The notes beneath the pieces were generated by a model, which saw only the letters and a list, made by a program, of their open reading frames with translations, searched no databases and was not told the DNA's origin. From an uncultured Clostridia bacterium (GTDB lineage Bacteria > Bacillota > Clostridia > Christensenellales > UBA1242), in contig CAKVHY010000002.1 in NCBI GenBank assembly GCA_934754335.1, forward strand, positions 1-64,000: 64,000 nt of DNA. Reading direction: 5' to 3'. Made by a program: the position numbers and the translations under genes. Within the stretch, counting starts at the first letter, position 1; each line of letters begins with the position of its first letter. This document shows positions 8,034-16,180 of the stretch, one piece after another.

Positions 8034-8835
8034 AATTTGTACGATAAAAGATTTAAACGATAAAAGCATTTTTTTTATCGTTCTAAAAGATAAGAATGTA
8101 GCCAATTTTAAGATTTTGAATAGTAGTTTGGAAAACTACATTTTAAGTTCAATTGATTATGATTATGAAATTTTGGAAACAGGAAAAGATATTGCAATTA
8201 AAGATTTAAAACCATATTTAGATCGTGCGGATATTCTATTTGTTGTAAATGTTTCAACGCCTTTGATTTCTGAAACTACAATTGATTCTATAATAGAATA
8301 TTTTTTGGCTAAAGAATGTAAAGCAGTTAAGTTGCCAATAGGTTTTGTTTTTGATACAAACTATTTAAAGAACAATAAAAACATCTCTTTTGATGCCACG
8401 TATATGCAGAATGAAGCCGACTTTTTGGAAGTTTCAGACGAGATTTCTAGGCAAAAAGCGGAAAGAATTTTAGAACAACGAATAATTGATTATCATAAAT
8501 CGTGTGGCGTGACGTTTGAAAGTGATAATGTTTATATTGAGCCAACTGTGGATATTGCAAAAGGCGTTGTTATTTCCAGCAATGTTAAACTTATGGGTGA
8601 AACAAGTTTGGGTTATAATTGTATGATAAAGGAAAATTCAATCATTTCAAATTCTGTTTTAAGTGATAAATGCTCTATTTCTAATAGCGTTATTGATAAT
8701 TCGAAAATCGGATCAAATACAGTTGTTATGCCTTATTGTTTCATTCAAAATACCATGGTTGGAGATAATGTTTTAGTGAAATCTAATAAAAGAATTGAAA
8801 ATATTATTATTGCAAATAATAAAACTATTGAATAA
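8017..8835 (+). CDS. Degenerate GlmU-like protein (truncated nucleotidyltransferase plus left-handed beta-helix)
   Basis: 272 residues against about 450 for true GlmU. The N-terminal part lacks the LxxGxGTRM nucleotide-binding loop. It keeps a remnant of the uridyltransferase core at residues 72-90 (ADILFVVNVSTPLISETTI), where the metal-binding aspartate of the GDxPL motif is replaced. The linker helix (ISRQKAERILEQRI) and the first coils of the hexapeptide beta-helix (about residues 164-272: VYIEPTVDIAKGVVISSNVK and onward) match GlmU. The acetyltransferase catalytic coils are absent. Position supports the origin: glmU commonly lies just upstream of pth and mfd in Firmicutes. It is predicted to be catalytically dead, and may be regulatory or a decaying gene. 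It overlaps tadA by 17 bases and has a GGGAAGAG site. Confidence 0.65.
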   Translation: METKTRICTIKDLNDKSIFFIVLKDKNVANFKILNSSLENYILSSIDYDYEILETGKDIAIKDLKPYLDRADILFVVNVSTPLISETTIDSIIEYFLAKECKAVKLPIGFVFDTNYLKNNKNISFDATYMQNEADFLEVSDEISRQKAERILEQRIIDYHKSCGVTFESDNVYIEPTVDIAKGVVISSNVKLMGETSLGYNCMIKENSIISNSVLSDKCSISNSVIDNSKIGSNTVVMPYCFIQNTMVGDNVLVKSNKRIENIIIANNKTIE

Positions 8836-8856
8836 TTGTTAAATTTAAGTTAAAAT
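8828..8856 (+). promoter_or_regulatory. Candidate promoter for pth-mfd
   Basis: TTGAAT (8828-8833), 17 bases, TAAAAT (8851-8856). The -35 box lies in the last codons of the GlmU-like gene, giving pth-mfd a promoter separate from the upstream operon. Confidence 0.5.
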
Positions 8857-8873
8857 ACATAAGAGGAGAGATT

Positions 8874-9431
8874 ATGTTTGTAATTGTTGGGCTAGGTAAT
8901 CCAGATAAAGAATATGATAACACATATCACAATATGGGGTTTATGGCGATAGATAAGTTCGCTCAAGATAATGGCTTTATTTTCACCAAATCTAAGTACA
9001 ATGCAAAGGTGGCAGAAGGGCTTTGTGAAGGCGAAAAAGTGATACTTATAAAACCCCAAACTTATATGAATTTAAGCGGAAAAAGTGTGGGTGAAGTGGT
9101 TAAAACTTTGAAACTACCGCTATCAAATTTATTGGTGGTTTATGACGATATAGATATGCCTGTGGGGGCAGTACGATTTAGATTAAATGGCAGTGCGGGA
9201 ACTCATAATGGAATGAGAAATATTGTTTCAATTCTAAACTCCACCGAATTTCCAAGAATAAGAATTGGAATTGGAAGAGATGAAAGAATGGATTTGGCTA
9301 GTTACGTTTTAAGTAAGGTAAACAAAGAAAACATGAGTGTTTTGCAAGATAGTTTTGAAATTGTGAGCAAAACAATCACAAAGTTTATAAAAAACAAAGG
9401 AAAGTTGGAATCTCAAACGATAAAAGGCTAA
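8874..9431 (+). CDS. pth: Peptidyl-tRNA hydrolase
   Basis: 185 residues, the standard length. All active-site residues of bacterial Pth are visible: N9 and H19 (GLGNPDKEYDNTYHN), N66 (PQTYMNLSG), the D91-D92 pair in YDDIDMP, and N112 (GTHNGM). The enzyme releases peptides from peptidyl-tRNA that has fallen off ribosomes and is essential in most bacteria. GAGGAGAG precedes ATG. The TAA stop overlaps the mfd ATG by one base (TAATG), so the two genes are translationally coupled, as in many Firmicutes. Confidence 0.97.
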   Translation: MFVIVGLGNPDKEYDNTYHNMGFMAIDKFAQDNGFIFTKSKYNAKVAEGLCEGEKVILIKPQTYMNLSGKSVGEVVKTLKLPLSNLLVVYDDIDMPVGAVRFRLNGSAGTHNGMRNIVSILNSTEFPRIRIGIGRDERMDLASYVLSKVNKENMSVLQDSFEIVSKTITKFIKNKGKLESQTIKG

Positions 9432-12400
9432 TGTTTAGTAAGTTATTTAATTCAAATGGAAATTATAATATCTTAATAAAATCCTTAAATTCTGAAGAAA
9501 AAGTTAGTGTTTTTGGAGTTCAGAATGGTGAAAAATTTGCCATTTTAAATTCCGTTAATAAATTTATCTTATTCGTTGTATCAAGCGAGAAAGAAGGCGA
9601 AGAGTTTTTAAGGAAATTTGAACAATTAGGGCTTAAAACTAAGTTTTTGAAGTCCGATTTTTCTTTTGACTTAGGCTTTAAAGATGAAACTTTCGCAGAA
9701 AGTTATAACTCACTTGAATTATTTAAAGATGGTGAAATTGATGTATTAATCATAACACCTAATTTATTAACTTTTAAATTGCCTAAACCCGCAGAAAATT
9801 TAAAGTCACTTAAATTCGAAGTGGACGAAAGTTGTGATTTGTCCGAAACTATATCTCAGTTATCTTTGCTTGGTTATGAACGAACTTTATCGGTTGAAAA
9901 TAAAGGACAGTTTTCAGTGAAGGGTGAGATAATGGATATCTATCCGTTCTCAGAAAACACTGCATATAGAATAACCTTTGCGTTTGATTCTGTTGAAAGT
10001 ATTCGGAAAATTGATATGGTTTCTATGCTTGGCGTGGAAAGTGTGGATAATTTAACTATAAAAACAGTTAAACCAATTGAGTTTGATGAAGAAAAACTTG
10101 TAAGTCACTTAAATTCATATAAAAATAAAAGTGTGGATATTAAAGAAACAATCAATAGGGCGATGAGCCTAATTGATTTGAAAAACTACGAAAATAATTA
10201 TTGGTATGCAACATTTAAAGAATTGGCTTTAATATGGGATTTTTTGCCAGATAATGCAATAGTATGTTTTAGCGATGCAAAGTTGGTTTATGATGAAATT
10301 CTTGAGCAAATAAATAATAGAAATAACACGATTACAGGGCTTATAAAAGATGGCCAATTATTAAAAGTTCATGAAAATCTAAAGGTTAAGATTGATGAGA
10401 TTTTAAATATAAAAAATGGCATAAGTCTTTGCGCATTTCAGCATATTTCTAATGCAAATAGATTATTTTCGCCAACTAGAGTTTTTAATTTTAAAACATT
10501 GCCATACGTGGATTATTCAAAAAATTCATCGGTTTTAAGTTTTGATTTGAATAGTTTTTTGAAGCAGGGATTTACTACTATCTTATATTGCAAATCTGCA
10601 GAAGGTGTTAATAGGATTATAGATAAAATCAATAAGAATATTCCAGTTAATATCGCTCAAACTTTATCTCAGGTTCAATCAAAGTCTGTAAATCTAATTC
10701 CAAGATTTTTTCCTGCAAGTTTTTCGTTTGTAGATGAAAAAGTGGTGGTTATTGGAAGTGAAGAACTTTTTGGAGTTGTAAAACCAAAACAGAATGTGGA
10801 TTTCGCATTTAAAGATGCGTTTTTGCCGGAGGCGGGAGATATTGTTGTCCATCAAATTCATGGTATCGGAAAGTGTTTAGGTGTTAAGTCTTTTAACTTT
10901 TCAAATGCCACCAGAGATTATGTGGTGGTGGAATATAAAAATTCAGATAAATTATATTTGCCGGTTGAAAACATAGATTCTTTATCTAAATATGTGGGCT
11001 CAGATAAAGTTCCTGCATTAAGCAAACTTGGAAGCAACGAGTTTACAAATGTTAAGAATAAGGTTAAATCAGGGCTAAAAGCCATGGCTTTTGATTTAAT
11101 AAAACTTTATGCTGAAAGGGAAAAGTTGAAAGGATATAAGTATCCAGCCGATGATGAGATGCAAAAAGAGTTTGAAGATAGTTTTGGTTTTGAGGCAACG
11201 CCCGACCAAATTAGAGCGGTTGATGAGATAAAAGCCGATATGGAAAGCGGAAAACTTATGGATAGGTTGGTTTGCGGAGATGTTGGTTTTGGGAAAACTG
11301 AAGTGGCTCTTAGATGTGCTTTCAAAACTATCTGTGCTGGGAAAAAAGTTGCATTCTTGTGCCCAACAACTATTCTTAGTGAACAGCATTACAACACTGC
11401 AATGATGCGAATGAAAAACTTTGGTGTGAGAATTGAAGTTTTAAATAGATTTAGGTCTAAAAAAGACGAGAATGCAATCTTAAAAGATTTGGAAGAAGGC
11501 AAAATTGATTTACTAGTTGGAACACACAAACTTTTAAGCAAAAAAGTAAACATTAAAAATCTCGGACTATTGATTTTAGATGAAGAGCAGAAGTTTGGCG
11601 TGGAAGATAAAGAAAAGATTAAACATTTAAAAAAGAATATAAATGTTTTAACATTGAGTGCCACTCCAATCCCTAGAACTCTGCATATATCTATGGTCGG
11701 AATTAGAGATATGAGTGTTATAGAAACTCCGCCAATTTCAAGAATTCCAACATATGTTCAAGTAACGGAATATAGCGATTTTTTGGTTCAAAATGCTATT
11801 GAAAGAGAACTGGATAGAGATGGACAAGTGTTGGTTGTTTATAACCGCGTGGAGAGTATATATAATTTTACTGCCAAGTTGAAAACCTTGGTGGGAGATA
11901 AGGCTAAGATTGGTGTTGCACATGGGCAAATGGAAGAAAAGGAATTGGAAGACGCTATCTTTAGGCTTTATAATAAAGATATTAATGTTTTAGTGGCAAC
12001 ATCGCTTATTGAAAATGGTGTGGATTTGCCAGATGCAAACACTTTGATTGTTATAAACGCAGATATGTTGGGACTTTCGCAGTTGTATCAATTAAAGGGA
12101 AGAATTGGAAGAAGTAATAGGCAGGCTTATGCGTACTTTACTTATGATGGAAGAAAAACTCTTGCAGATAACGCATATAAGCGTTTGCAGGCAATCAGTG
12201 AATTCACCACAATGGGAAGTGGATTTAAAATAGCGCTTAGAGATTTGGAAATTCGCGGTGCTGGAAATGTACTTGGAAAAGAACAACATGGGCATATGGC
12301 AAAAGTTGGATATGCAATGTATGTAAGTCTTTTAAATCAGGCAGTTGCTGAAGTGAAAGGTGAAAAAGTTGAAAGAAAAGGCGAAGTTCGAGTTGAAACA

Positions 12401-12820
12401 AATATAAGTGCATATATCCCACAAATGTATATTGCAAATGAGCAAAATAGGGTGGCGGAGTACATTGAAATTGCAAAGATTGATAGTATGGAGAAAATGC
12501 AAATTGAATTAAAACGTTTGGAAAATATCTATGGCGAAGTTCCAAGCGAGATAACATCACTTTGCAAAATTGCCTTTATTAAGAATATTGCCAGCCGAAT
12601 TGGTGCTGAAATGGTTTGCATAAAATCTGGTGAAGTTTGCATTCAGTTTGAAAAAACTGAAGATGTTTTGAATAAAGAAGTGAGTGAAGTTGTGTCAAAC
12701 TTTTCTAAGTTTGCTGTTTTAAAACTTGAAAATAAGCCAACAATTGAAATAAATATTCAAGCAGGTTTGAAAGATAAATTAGACTTTTTGCTTAACTTTA
12801 TGGGAAATTTTGCTAACTAA
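9431..12820 (+). CDS. mfd: Transcription-repair coupling factor Mfd
   Basis: 1129 residues, near the family norm. Order: UvrB-like N-terminal region (1 to about 330), RNA-polymerase interaction domain around residue 469 (GDIVVHQIHGIGKCLG), RecG-like translocase with Walker A GDVGFGKTE near 616 and DEEQ near 716, motif VI region (QLKGRIGRSNRQAYAY), and the C-terminal TRCF domain. Mfd removes RNA polymerase stalled at DNA lesions and recruits UvrA. It overlaps pth by one base; the foldase lipoprotein downstream has its own promoter. This is a conserved Firmicute neighbourhood. Confidence 0.97.
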   Translation: MFSKLFNSNGNYNILIKSLNSEEKVSVFGVQNGEKFAILNSVNKFILFVVSSEKEGEEFLRKFEQLGLKTKFLKSDFSFDLGFKDETFAESYNSLELFKDGEIDVLIITPNLLTFKLPKPAENLKSLKFEVDESCDLSETISQLSLLGYERTLSVENKGQFSVKGEIMDIYPFSENTAYRITFAFDSVESIRKIDMVSMLGVESVDNLTIKTVKPIEFDEEKLVSHLNSYKNKSVDIKETINRAMSLIDLKNYENNYWYATFKELALIWDFLPDNAIVCFSDAKLVYDEILEQINNRNNTITGLIKDGQLLKVHENLKVKIDEILNIKNGISLCAFQHISNANRLFSPTRVFNFKTLPYVDYSKNSSVLSFDLNSFLKQGFTTILYCKSAEGVNRIIDKINKNIPVNIAQTLSQVQSKSVNLIPRFFPASFSFVDEKVVVIGSEELFGVVKPKQNVDFAFKDAFLPEAGDIVVHQIHGIGKCLGVKSFNFSNATRDYVVVEYKNSDKLYLPVENIDSLSKYVGSDKVPALSKLGSNEFTNVKNKVKSGLKAMAFDLIKLYAEREKLKGYKYPADDEMQKEFEDSFGFEATPDQIRAVDEIKADMESGKLMDRLVCGDVGFGKTEVALRCAFKTICAGKKVAFLCPTTILSEQHYNTAMMRMKNFGVRIEVLNRFRSKKDENAILKDLEEGKIDLLVGTHKLLSKKVNIKNLGLLILDEEQKFGVEDKEKIKHLKKNINVLTLSATPIPRTLHISMVGIRDMSVIETPPISRIPTYVQVTEYSDFLVQNAIERELDRDGQVLVVYNRVESIYNFTAKLKTLVGDKAKIGVAHGQMEEKELEDAIFRLYNKDINVLVATSLIENGVDLPDANTLIVINADMLGLSQLYQLKGRIGRSNRQAYAYFTYDGRKTLADNAYKRLQAISEFTTMGSGFKIALRDLEIRGAGNVLGKEQHGHMAKVGYAMYVSLLNQAVAEVKGEKVERKGEVRVETNISAYIPQMYIANEQNRVAEYIEIAKIDSMEKMQIELKRLENIYGEVPSEITSLCKIAFIKNIASRIGAEMVCIKSGEVCIQFEKTEDVLNKEVSEVVSNFSKFAVLKLENKPTIEINIQAGLKDKLDFLLNFMGNFAN

Positions 12821-12854
12821 CTTAGCAAGTTTCATAAAAATTACATTAAAAAAC

Positions 12855-12883
12855 TTGATTAAATCTAATCTTTTAGGTATAAT
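12855..12883 (+). promoter_or_regulatory. Promoter of the foldase lipoprotein gene
   Basis: TTGATT (12855-12860), exactly 17 bases, TATAAT (12878-12883). Confidence 0.7.
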
Positions 12884-12920
12884 CACTTATGACTTGGAAT
12901 ATTAAAAGGAAGATAAGACA

Positions 12921-14696
12921 TTGAAAAAATTTATGCGATTTGTTTGTGCAGTTTTACTTTGCATTGTGGCAGGTTTTGGATTTATTGCCTGTAACTTAGT
13001 TGAGTTAGATACTGCTTATGCGTTAAATCAAGAAATTATAGAAGTTAAAGCGCTTGGCAAAACTAAGGTTTTCACAAGGGGTGATTTAATTACTGCTTAT
13101 GAAAGATATGGATATAAAAATTATCAAAGTTCAGGTGATTTAGAGAGTGCATTAAAGAAAACTAAGGAAGATATGATTCAAAGATACCTCCTTATTGAAT
13201 ATATCGCAACAAATGAAATCACTCTAACTAATTATAATGGCGTGGATTACATTAGCGAAATTAGATATAGAGCATTAAATAATATGCAAGAAAGATTAAA
13301 CTCTATTGAAGAAGAAGTTAGAAAAGATTTTGATAAGGTTATTGAAATCACCACTCCTGAAGAAGTTAAATCATTAAGAACTGAGAAAACTGTTTATGAG
13401 CCAACTGTTAAATATGAGCCATCATTGATTGGTGGGGAAAGCGGAAAACTTGTAAGAGTTGAAGGTGAAAAAGAAGAAGTTCACACAAATGTCCCTGATA
13501 CATTTGAAGAATATAATAAAGAATTTCAATCTGTTGATAAGCAGATTAATGGTGAAGTTTGGAGTAGATATATCAAAGAACTTCAAGCCGAAGCAGAAAG
13601 TGAGGGCAGAAGCACAGATAGAAAAGATGTTTTGGAATATAAACAAAAAGAACTTGAAGAATTCTTTAGAGAAAATGTTTTGTTAGAACTTTATCAAGAA
13701 AAAGTTGTAAACGAAGCCCCAATTGACACAGAAAGAGTTGTAAAATATTTTAAAGATAACTTTGTTGCTAATTATACTTTATATAATCAAAATGTTTCAG
13801 AATATCATAAAGGCATTAAGTCCAGCACAAAAGATATGATTTATTATCATCCAACTGATAATAACGATGGCTATATGCTTGTTCAACATATCTTAATTAA
13901 CTTTGGTTCTGATAACACAAAATTAATTGACGATTTAAAGGCTAAAGTTAAGGCTGATTCTCAATATGATGAAAATGGTGATGGTGATCCATTTAATGAT
14001 GATTATTATATAAGCGAATATAATAAAATTATTAATAATGTTGAAGTGACTTATGAAAAAGATGGCGTAAAAGAAACTAAAAAATTACCTGAAGTTTTAG
14101 CATATATCAAATCATATGTTGCAGGTGGTTCCACTCCATTAGAAAAACTACAAAGATTTGATGAACTTATGTATGTTTATAACGATGATGGTGGAAATAT
14201 GAATAACGATTTCTATTATTATGTTTATAAAACAGATAATGACGAAGAAGGTTATGATCCCGAAAATGGAACTAACGAGCCTAACGATTTCAATGAATAT
14301 TTTGCCGATGCTTCAAGAGAATTTTTAGTTCCTGAAAATGGTTATTCAATTGGCGATATCTATGAAGGCGGAAATAATGGCGGACTAGTTGTGGCAAGTT
14401 ATCAAAATAGCGGTTCAAAAGAATATTCTGCTCATATCATTATCTATGGTGGAGAAGTTGAAAATATTGCAACATATGCAAATTTGGATAACTTAACATG
14501 GCAAGATTTGTGTGTTAGATACACAAGTCCATTACAAGAAAAAACTGTTTTCCAATATATCTATGATAAGATTAATGACGATGCTAATATTTATTCAAAT
14601 AAAGCAGAAAGCATTATAAATACAATTCAAGATAAAAGCAATAAAGATTATCAAGTAATTGATAACGAATATAAATATAAAGATATGTGGAAATAA
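12921..14696 (+). CDS. PrsA/SurA-like peptidyl-prolyl isomerase (foldase) lipoprotein
   Basis: 591 residues, starting at TTG 12921 with AGGAAG eight bases upstream. A signal peptide ends in the lipobox GFIAC. A long helical SurA-like N-terminal region follows. A parvulin-type domain begins near residue 316 (MLVQHILINFG) and its last strand appears near 504 (YSAHIIIYGG). These two landmarks are about 190 residues apart, roughly twice a normal parvulin domain, with an acidic insert (DENGDGDPFNDD and similar) between them. Location downstream of mfd matches prsA in Clostridia. PrsA proteins help fold exported proteins at the membrane surface, which suits this surface-protein-rich genome. Isomerase activity is uncertain because of the insert. 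Confidence 0.75.
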   Translation: MKKFMRFVCAVLLCIVAGFGFIACNLVELDTAYALNQEIIEVKALGKTKVFTRGDLITAYERYGYKNYQSSGDLESALKKTKEDMIQRYLLIEYIATNEITLTNYNGVDYISEIRYRALNNMQERLNSIEEEVRKDFDKVIEITTPEEVKSLRTEKTVYEPTVKYEPSLIGGESGKLVRVEGEKEEVHTNVPDTFEEYNKEFQSVDKQINGEVWSRYIKELQAEAESEGRSTDRKDVLEYKQKELEEFFRENVLLELYQEKVVNEAPIDTERVVKYFKDNFVANYTLYNQNVSEYHKGIKSSTKDMIYYHPTDNNDGYMLVQHILINFGSDNTKLIDDLKAKVKADSQYDENGDGDPFNDDYYISEYNKIINNVEVTYEKDGVKETKKLPEVLAYIKSYVAGGSTPLEKLQRFDELMYVYNDDGGNMNNDFYYYVYKTDNDEEGYDPENGTNEPNDFNEYFADASREFLVPENGYSIGDIYEGGNNGGLVVASYQNSGSKEYSAHIIIYGGEVENIATYANLDNLTWQDLCVRYTSPLQEKTVFQYIYDKINDDANIYSNKAESIINTIQDKSNKDYQVIDNEYKYKDMWK

Positions 14697-14698
14697 TA

Positions 14699-14733
14699 AA
14701 AAACTGCAAAGCGGAAATGTTTTGCAGTTTTTT
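14699..14733 (+). terminator. Terminator after the foldase gene
   Basis: AAACTGCAAA (14701-14710) pairs with TTTTGCAGTTT (14720-14730) around a GCGGAAATG loop, followed by T residues. Confidence 0.85.
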
Positions 14734-14770
14734 AATTCCTATTGAATATTGATTTGTTCTTTATTTTATT

Positions 14771-14819
14771 ATCAACTCATATTTTATAATATGAAAAAAG
14801 AAAAATTTCATGGGTTGAT
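14771..14819 (+). repeat. Inverted repeat bracketing the YkvI-like start codon
   Basis: ATCAACTCAT (14771-14780) can pair with ATGGGTTGAT (14810-14819): ten pairs with one G-U. The ATG at 14791 lies in the loop, and no Shine-Dalgarno sequence is visible. The right arm is coding sequence. Confidence 0.4.
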
Positions 14820-15831
14820 GTGGATTATTGTTGGCACGTTCATCGGTGCTGGATTTGTTAGCGGAAAAGAAATATATAATTATTTTTCTCGCTTTGGTTT
14901 TTTATTAATAGTTATGGTATTTTTGAGTATAATGCTTTTTTATTTTTTTGTCCAAATTTGTTTAAATATTGGCAAACGTATCAAAGATAGAAATAATTAT
15001 TTTTATGAGTGTTTTGGAAGGGCCGGTGGCGTTTTTAAATTTGCATTGTTGTTAGCAAATTTCATTTTGGTGGGAAGTATGCTCTCAGGTTCGTTGGAAA
15101 TTTTTGACGTGTGGTTTTCAAAAGAGATTTCGTATGTTTTAGTAGTGGTTTTGATGCTCATAACTTTATATCTTATTCAAAAAGATTTTAGCGTGTTTTC
15201 TAAGATTAATACATTGCTAATTCCGTTTTTATTAAGCCTTATTTTTGTAGTTTGCATAATATATTTGCTTAAATGTGAATATGTGATTTTGAATATTAAT
15301 ACAAACACATTCAAGGCACTATTCTCATTAGTTGATTATGTGTGTTTTAATTTGCTAACGCTTGGTGTATTCTTAATTGAAATTGGCGGAAATTATTCTG
15401 AATATCAGATTAAAAAAGCATCGTTATGGTCGAGTGTAATTATTGGATTTCTGCTTTTAATTGTTGCTCTAACTTTGTTTATTGGCAATTCACTAGTTGC
15501 ATGCGTGGCAATGCCATTGGTAACGATTAGTTTTAGTATAAGCAAGATAATGGGAATATTGATGCAAGTGGCTGTGTTTATTGGCTTATTTACGTCATTA
15601 ATTTCCACATCTTATGTGTCATTTAACTATGTAAATGATAAGATAAAAAATAAATGGATTTCAAGTGGGATTGTGTTTGTGATTGGACTACTTATAAGTT
15701 TACTTGGATTTTCATTTATAGTTGTAAATCTATACGCGGTGATGGGGGGATTAGGACTTATCTTTTTGATTTCAATTTTTTGTTATTATATTAAAATTTC
15801 AAATCAAAAATATTGCAAAAAAACCTTATAA
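14791..15831 (+). CDS. YkvI-like membrane protein (APC/LeuT-fold transporter relative)
   Basis: 346 residues with about ten transmembrane helices. The N-terminus (MWIIVGTFIGAGFVSGKEIYNYF) carries the GAGFxSGxEI signature of the YkvI family, uncharacterised membrane proteins related to the APC/LeuT transporter superfamily. Substrate unknown; a small amino acid or similar solute is plausible by superfamily only. The frame opens at TTG 14749, but ATG 14791 matches the family N-terminus. Neither start has a recognisable ribosome binding site, and the chosen start lies in an inverted repeat (14771-14819). The gene follows a strong terminator, so it should have its own promoter; TATAAT at 14785-14790 touches the start codon, which is too close to serve a normal leader. 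Confidence 0.75.
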   Translation: MKKEKFHGLMWIIVGTFIGAGFVSGKEIYNYFSRFGFLLIVMVFLSIMLFYFFVQICLNIGKRIKDRNNYFYECFGRAGGVFKFALLLANFILVGSMLSGSLEIFDVWFSKEISYVLVVVLMLITLYLIQKDFSVFSKINTLLIPFLLSLIFVVCIIYLLKCEYVILNINTNTFKALFSLVDYVCFNLLTLGVFLIEIGGNYSEYQIKKASLWSSVIIGFLLLIVALTLFIGNSLVACVAMPLVTISFSISKIMGILMQVAVFIGLFTSLISTSYVSFNYVNDKIKNKWISSGIVFVIGLLISLLGFSFIVVNLYAVMGGLGLIFLISIFCYYIKISNQKYCKKTL

Positions 15832-15834
15832 ATA

Positions 15835-15863
15835 TTGTGTTTTTTATAACTCTATGATATAAT
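15835..15863 (+). promoter_or_regulatory. Promoter for the small membrane protein and valS
   Basis: TTGTGT (15835-15840), 17 bases, perfect TATAAT (15858-15863). Confidence 0.6.
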
Positions 15864-15898
15864 TAACTTGGTAGTTAATTTAATAATGGAGTATTATT

Positions 15899-16156
15899 AT
15901 GAGTTTTTTATTAGAAGAAGCAACTAAATCATCATTTTGGAGCGACTTTATTGGCAAGTTTTCCTATGCTTGGATGTGGTTTGCAGTAATTTTCGCTATA
16001 ATTGGTGTAACGCTATTAATCCTTGCAAAAAGAATTGCAAGAATAGTTAAACAACGAAACAATATTGAAGATAATGATGGGGCATATATTACATTCTTAG
16101 TCGTGGCTTGTATGTTTATTGTGGCATCAGTAATTATATTTATTGTGATGGCTTAA
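15899..16156 (+). CDS. Small membrane protein of unknown function
   Basis: 85 residues with two transmembrane helices (about 24-44 and 62-84) separated by a basic, then acidic loop (KRIARIVKQRNNIEDND), predicting a hairpin with a cytoplasmic loop. No family recognised. A GGAG site and a clear promoter make it a real gene. It ends 24 bases before valS and is probably co-transcribed, but nothing in the sequence ties it to translation. Two-helix proteins of this kind are sometimes assembly or regulatory subunits; that is speculation. Confidence 0.7.
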   Translation: MSFLLEEATKSSFWSDFIGKFSYAWMWFAVIFAIIGVTLLILAKRIARIVKQRNNIEDNDGAYITFLVVACMFIVASVIIFIVMA

Positions 16157-16180
16157 GGTAAATAAAACAGGAGTACTACG

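Noticed and set aside
11096..11389. Minus-strand frames inside mfd (also 11389-11664, 12237-12560)
   Set aside because: Shadows of a well-supported coding region on the opposite strand.
12889..12924. 11-codon frame (MTWNIKRKIRH) ahead of the foldase gene
   Set aside because: No ribosome binding site; it could be a leader peptide, but nothing beyond overlap with the TTG start supports it.
16157..16180. T-box leader for valS or gltX
   Set aside because: Only 24 bases precede valS, and the valS-gltX gap holds a plain terminator with no T-box sequence.
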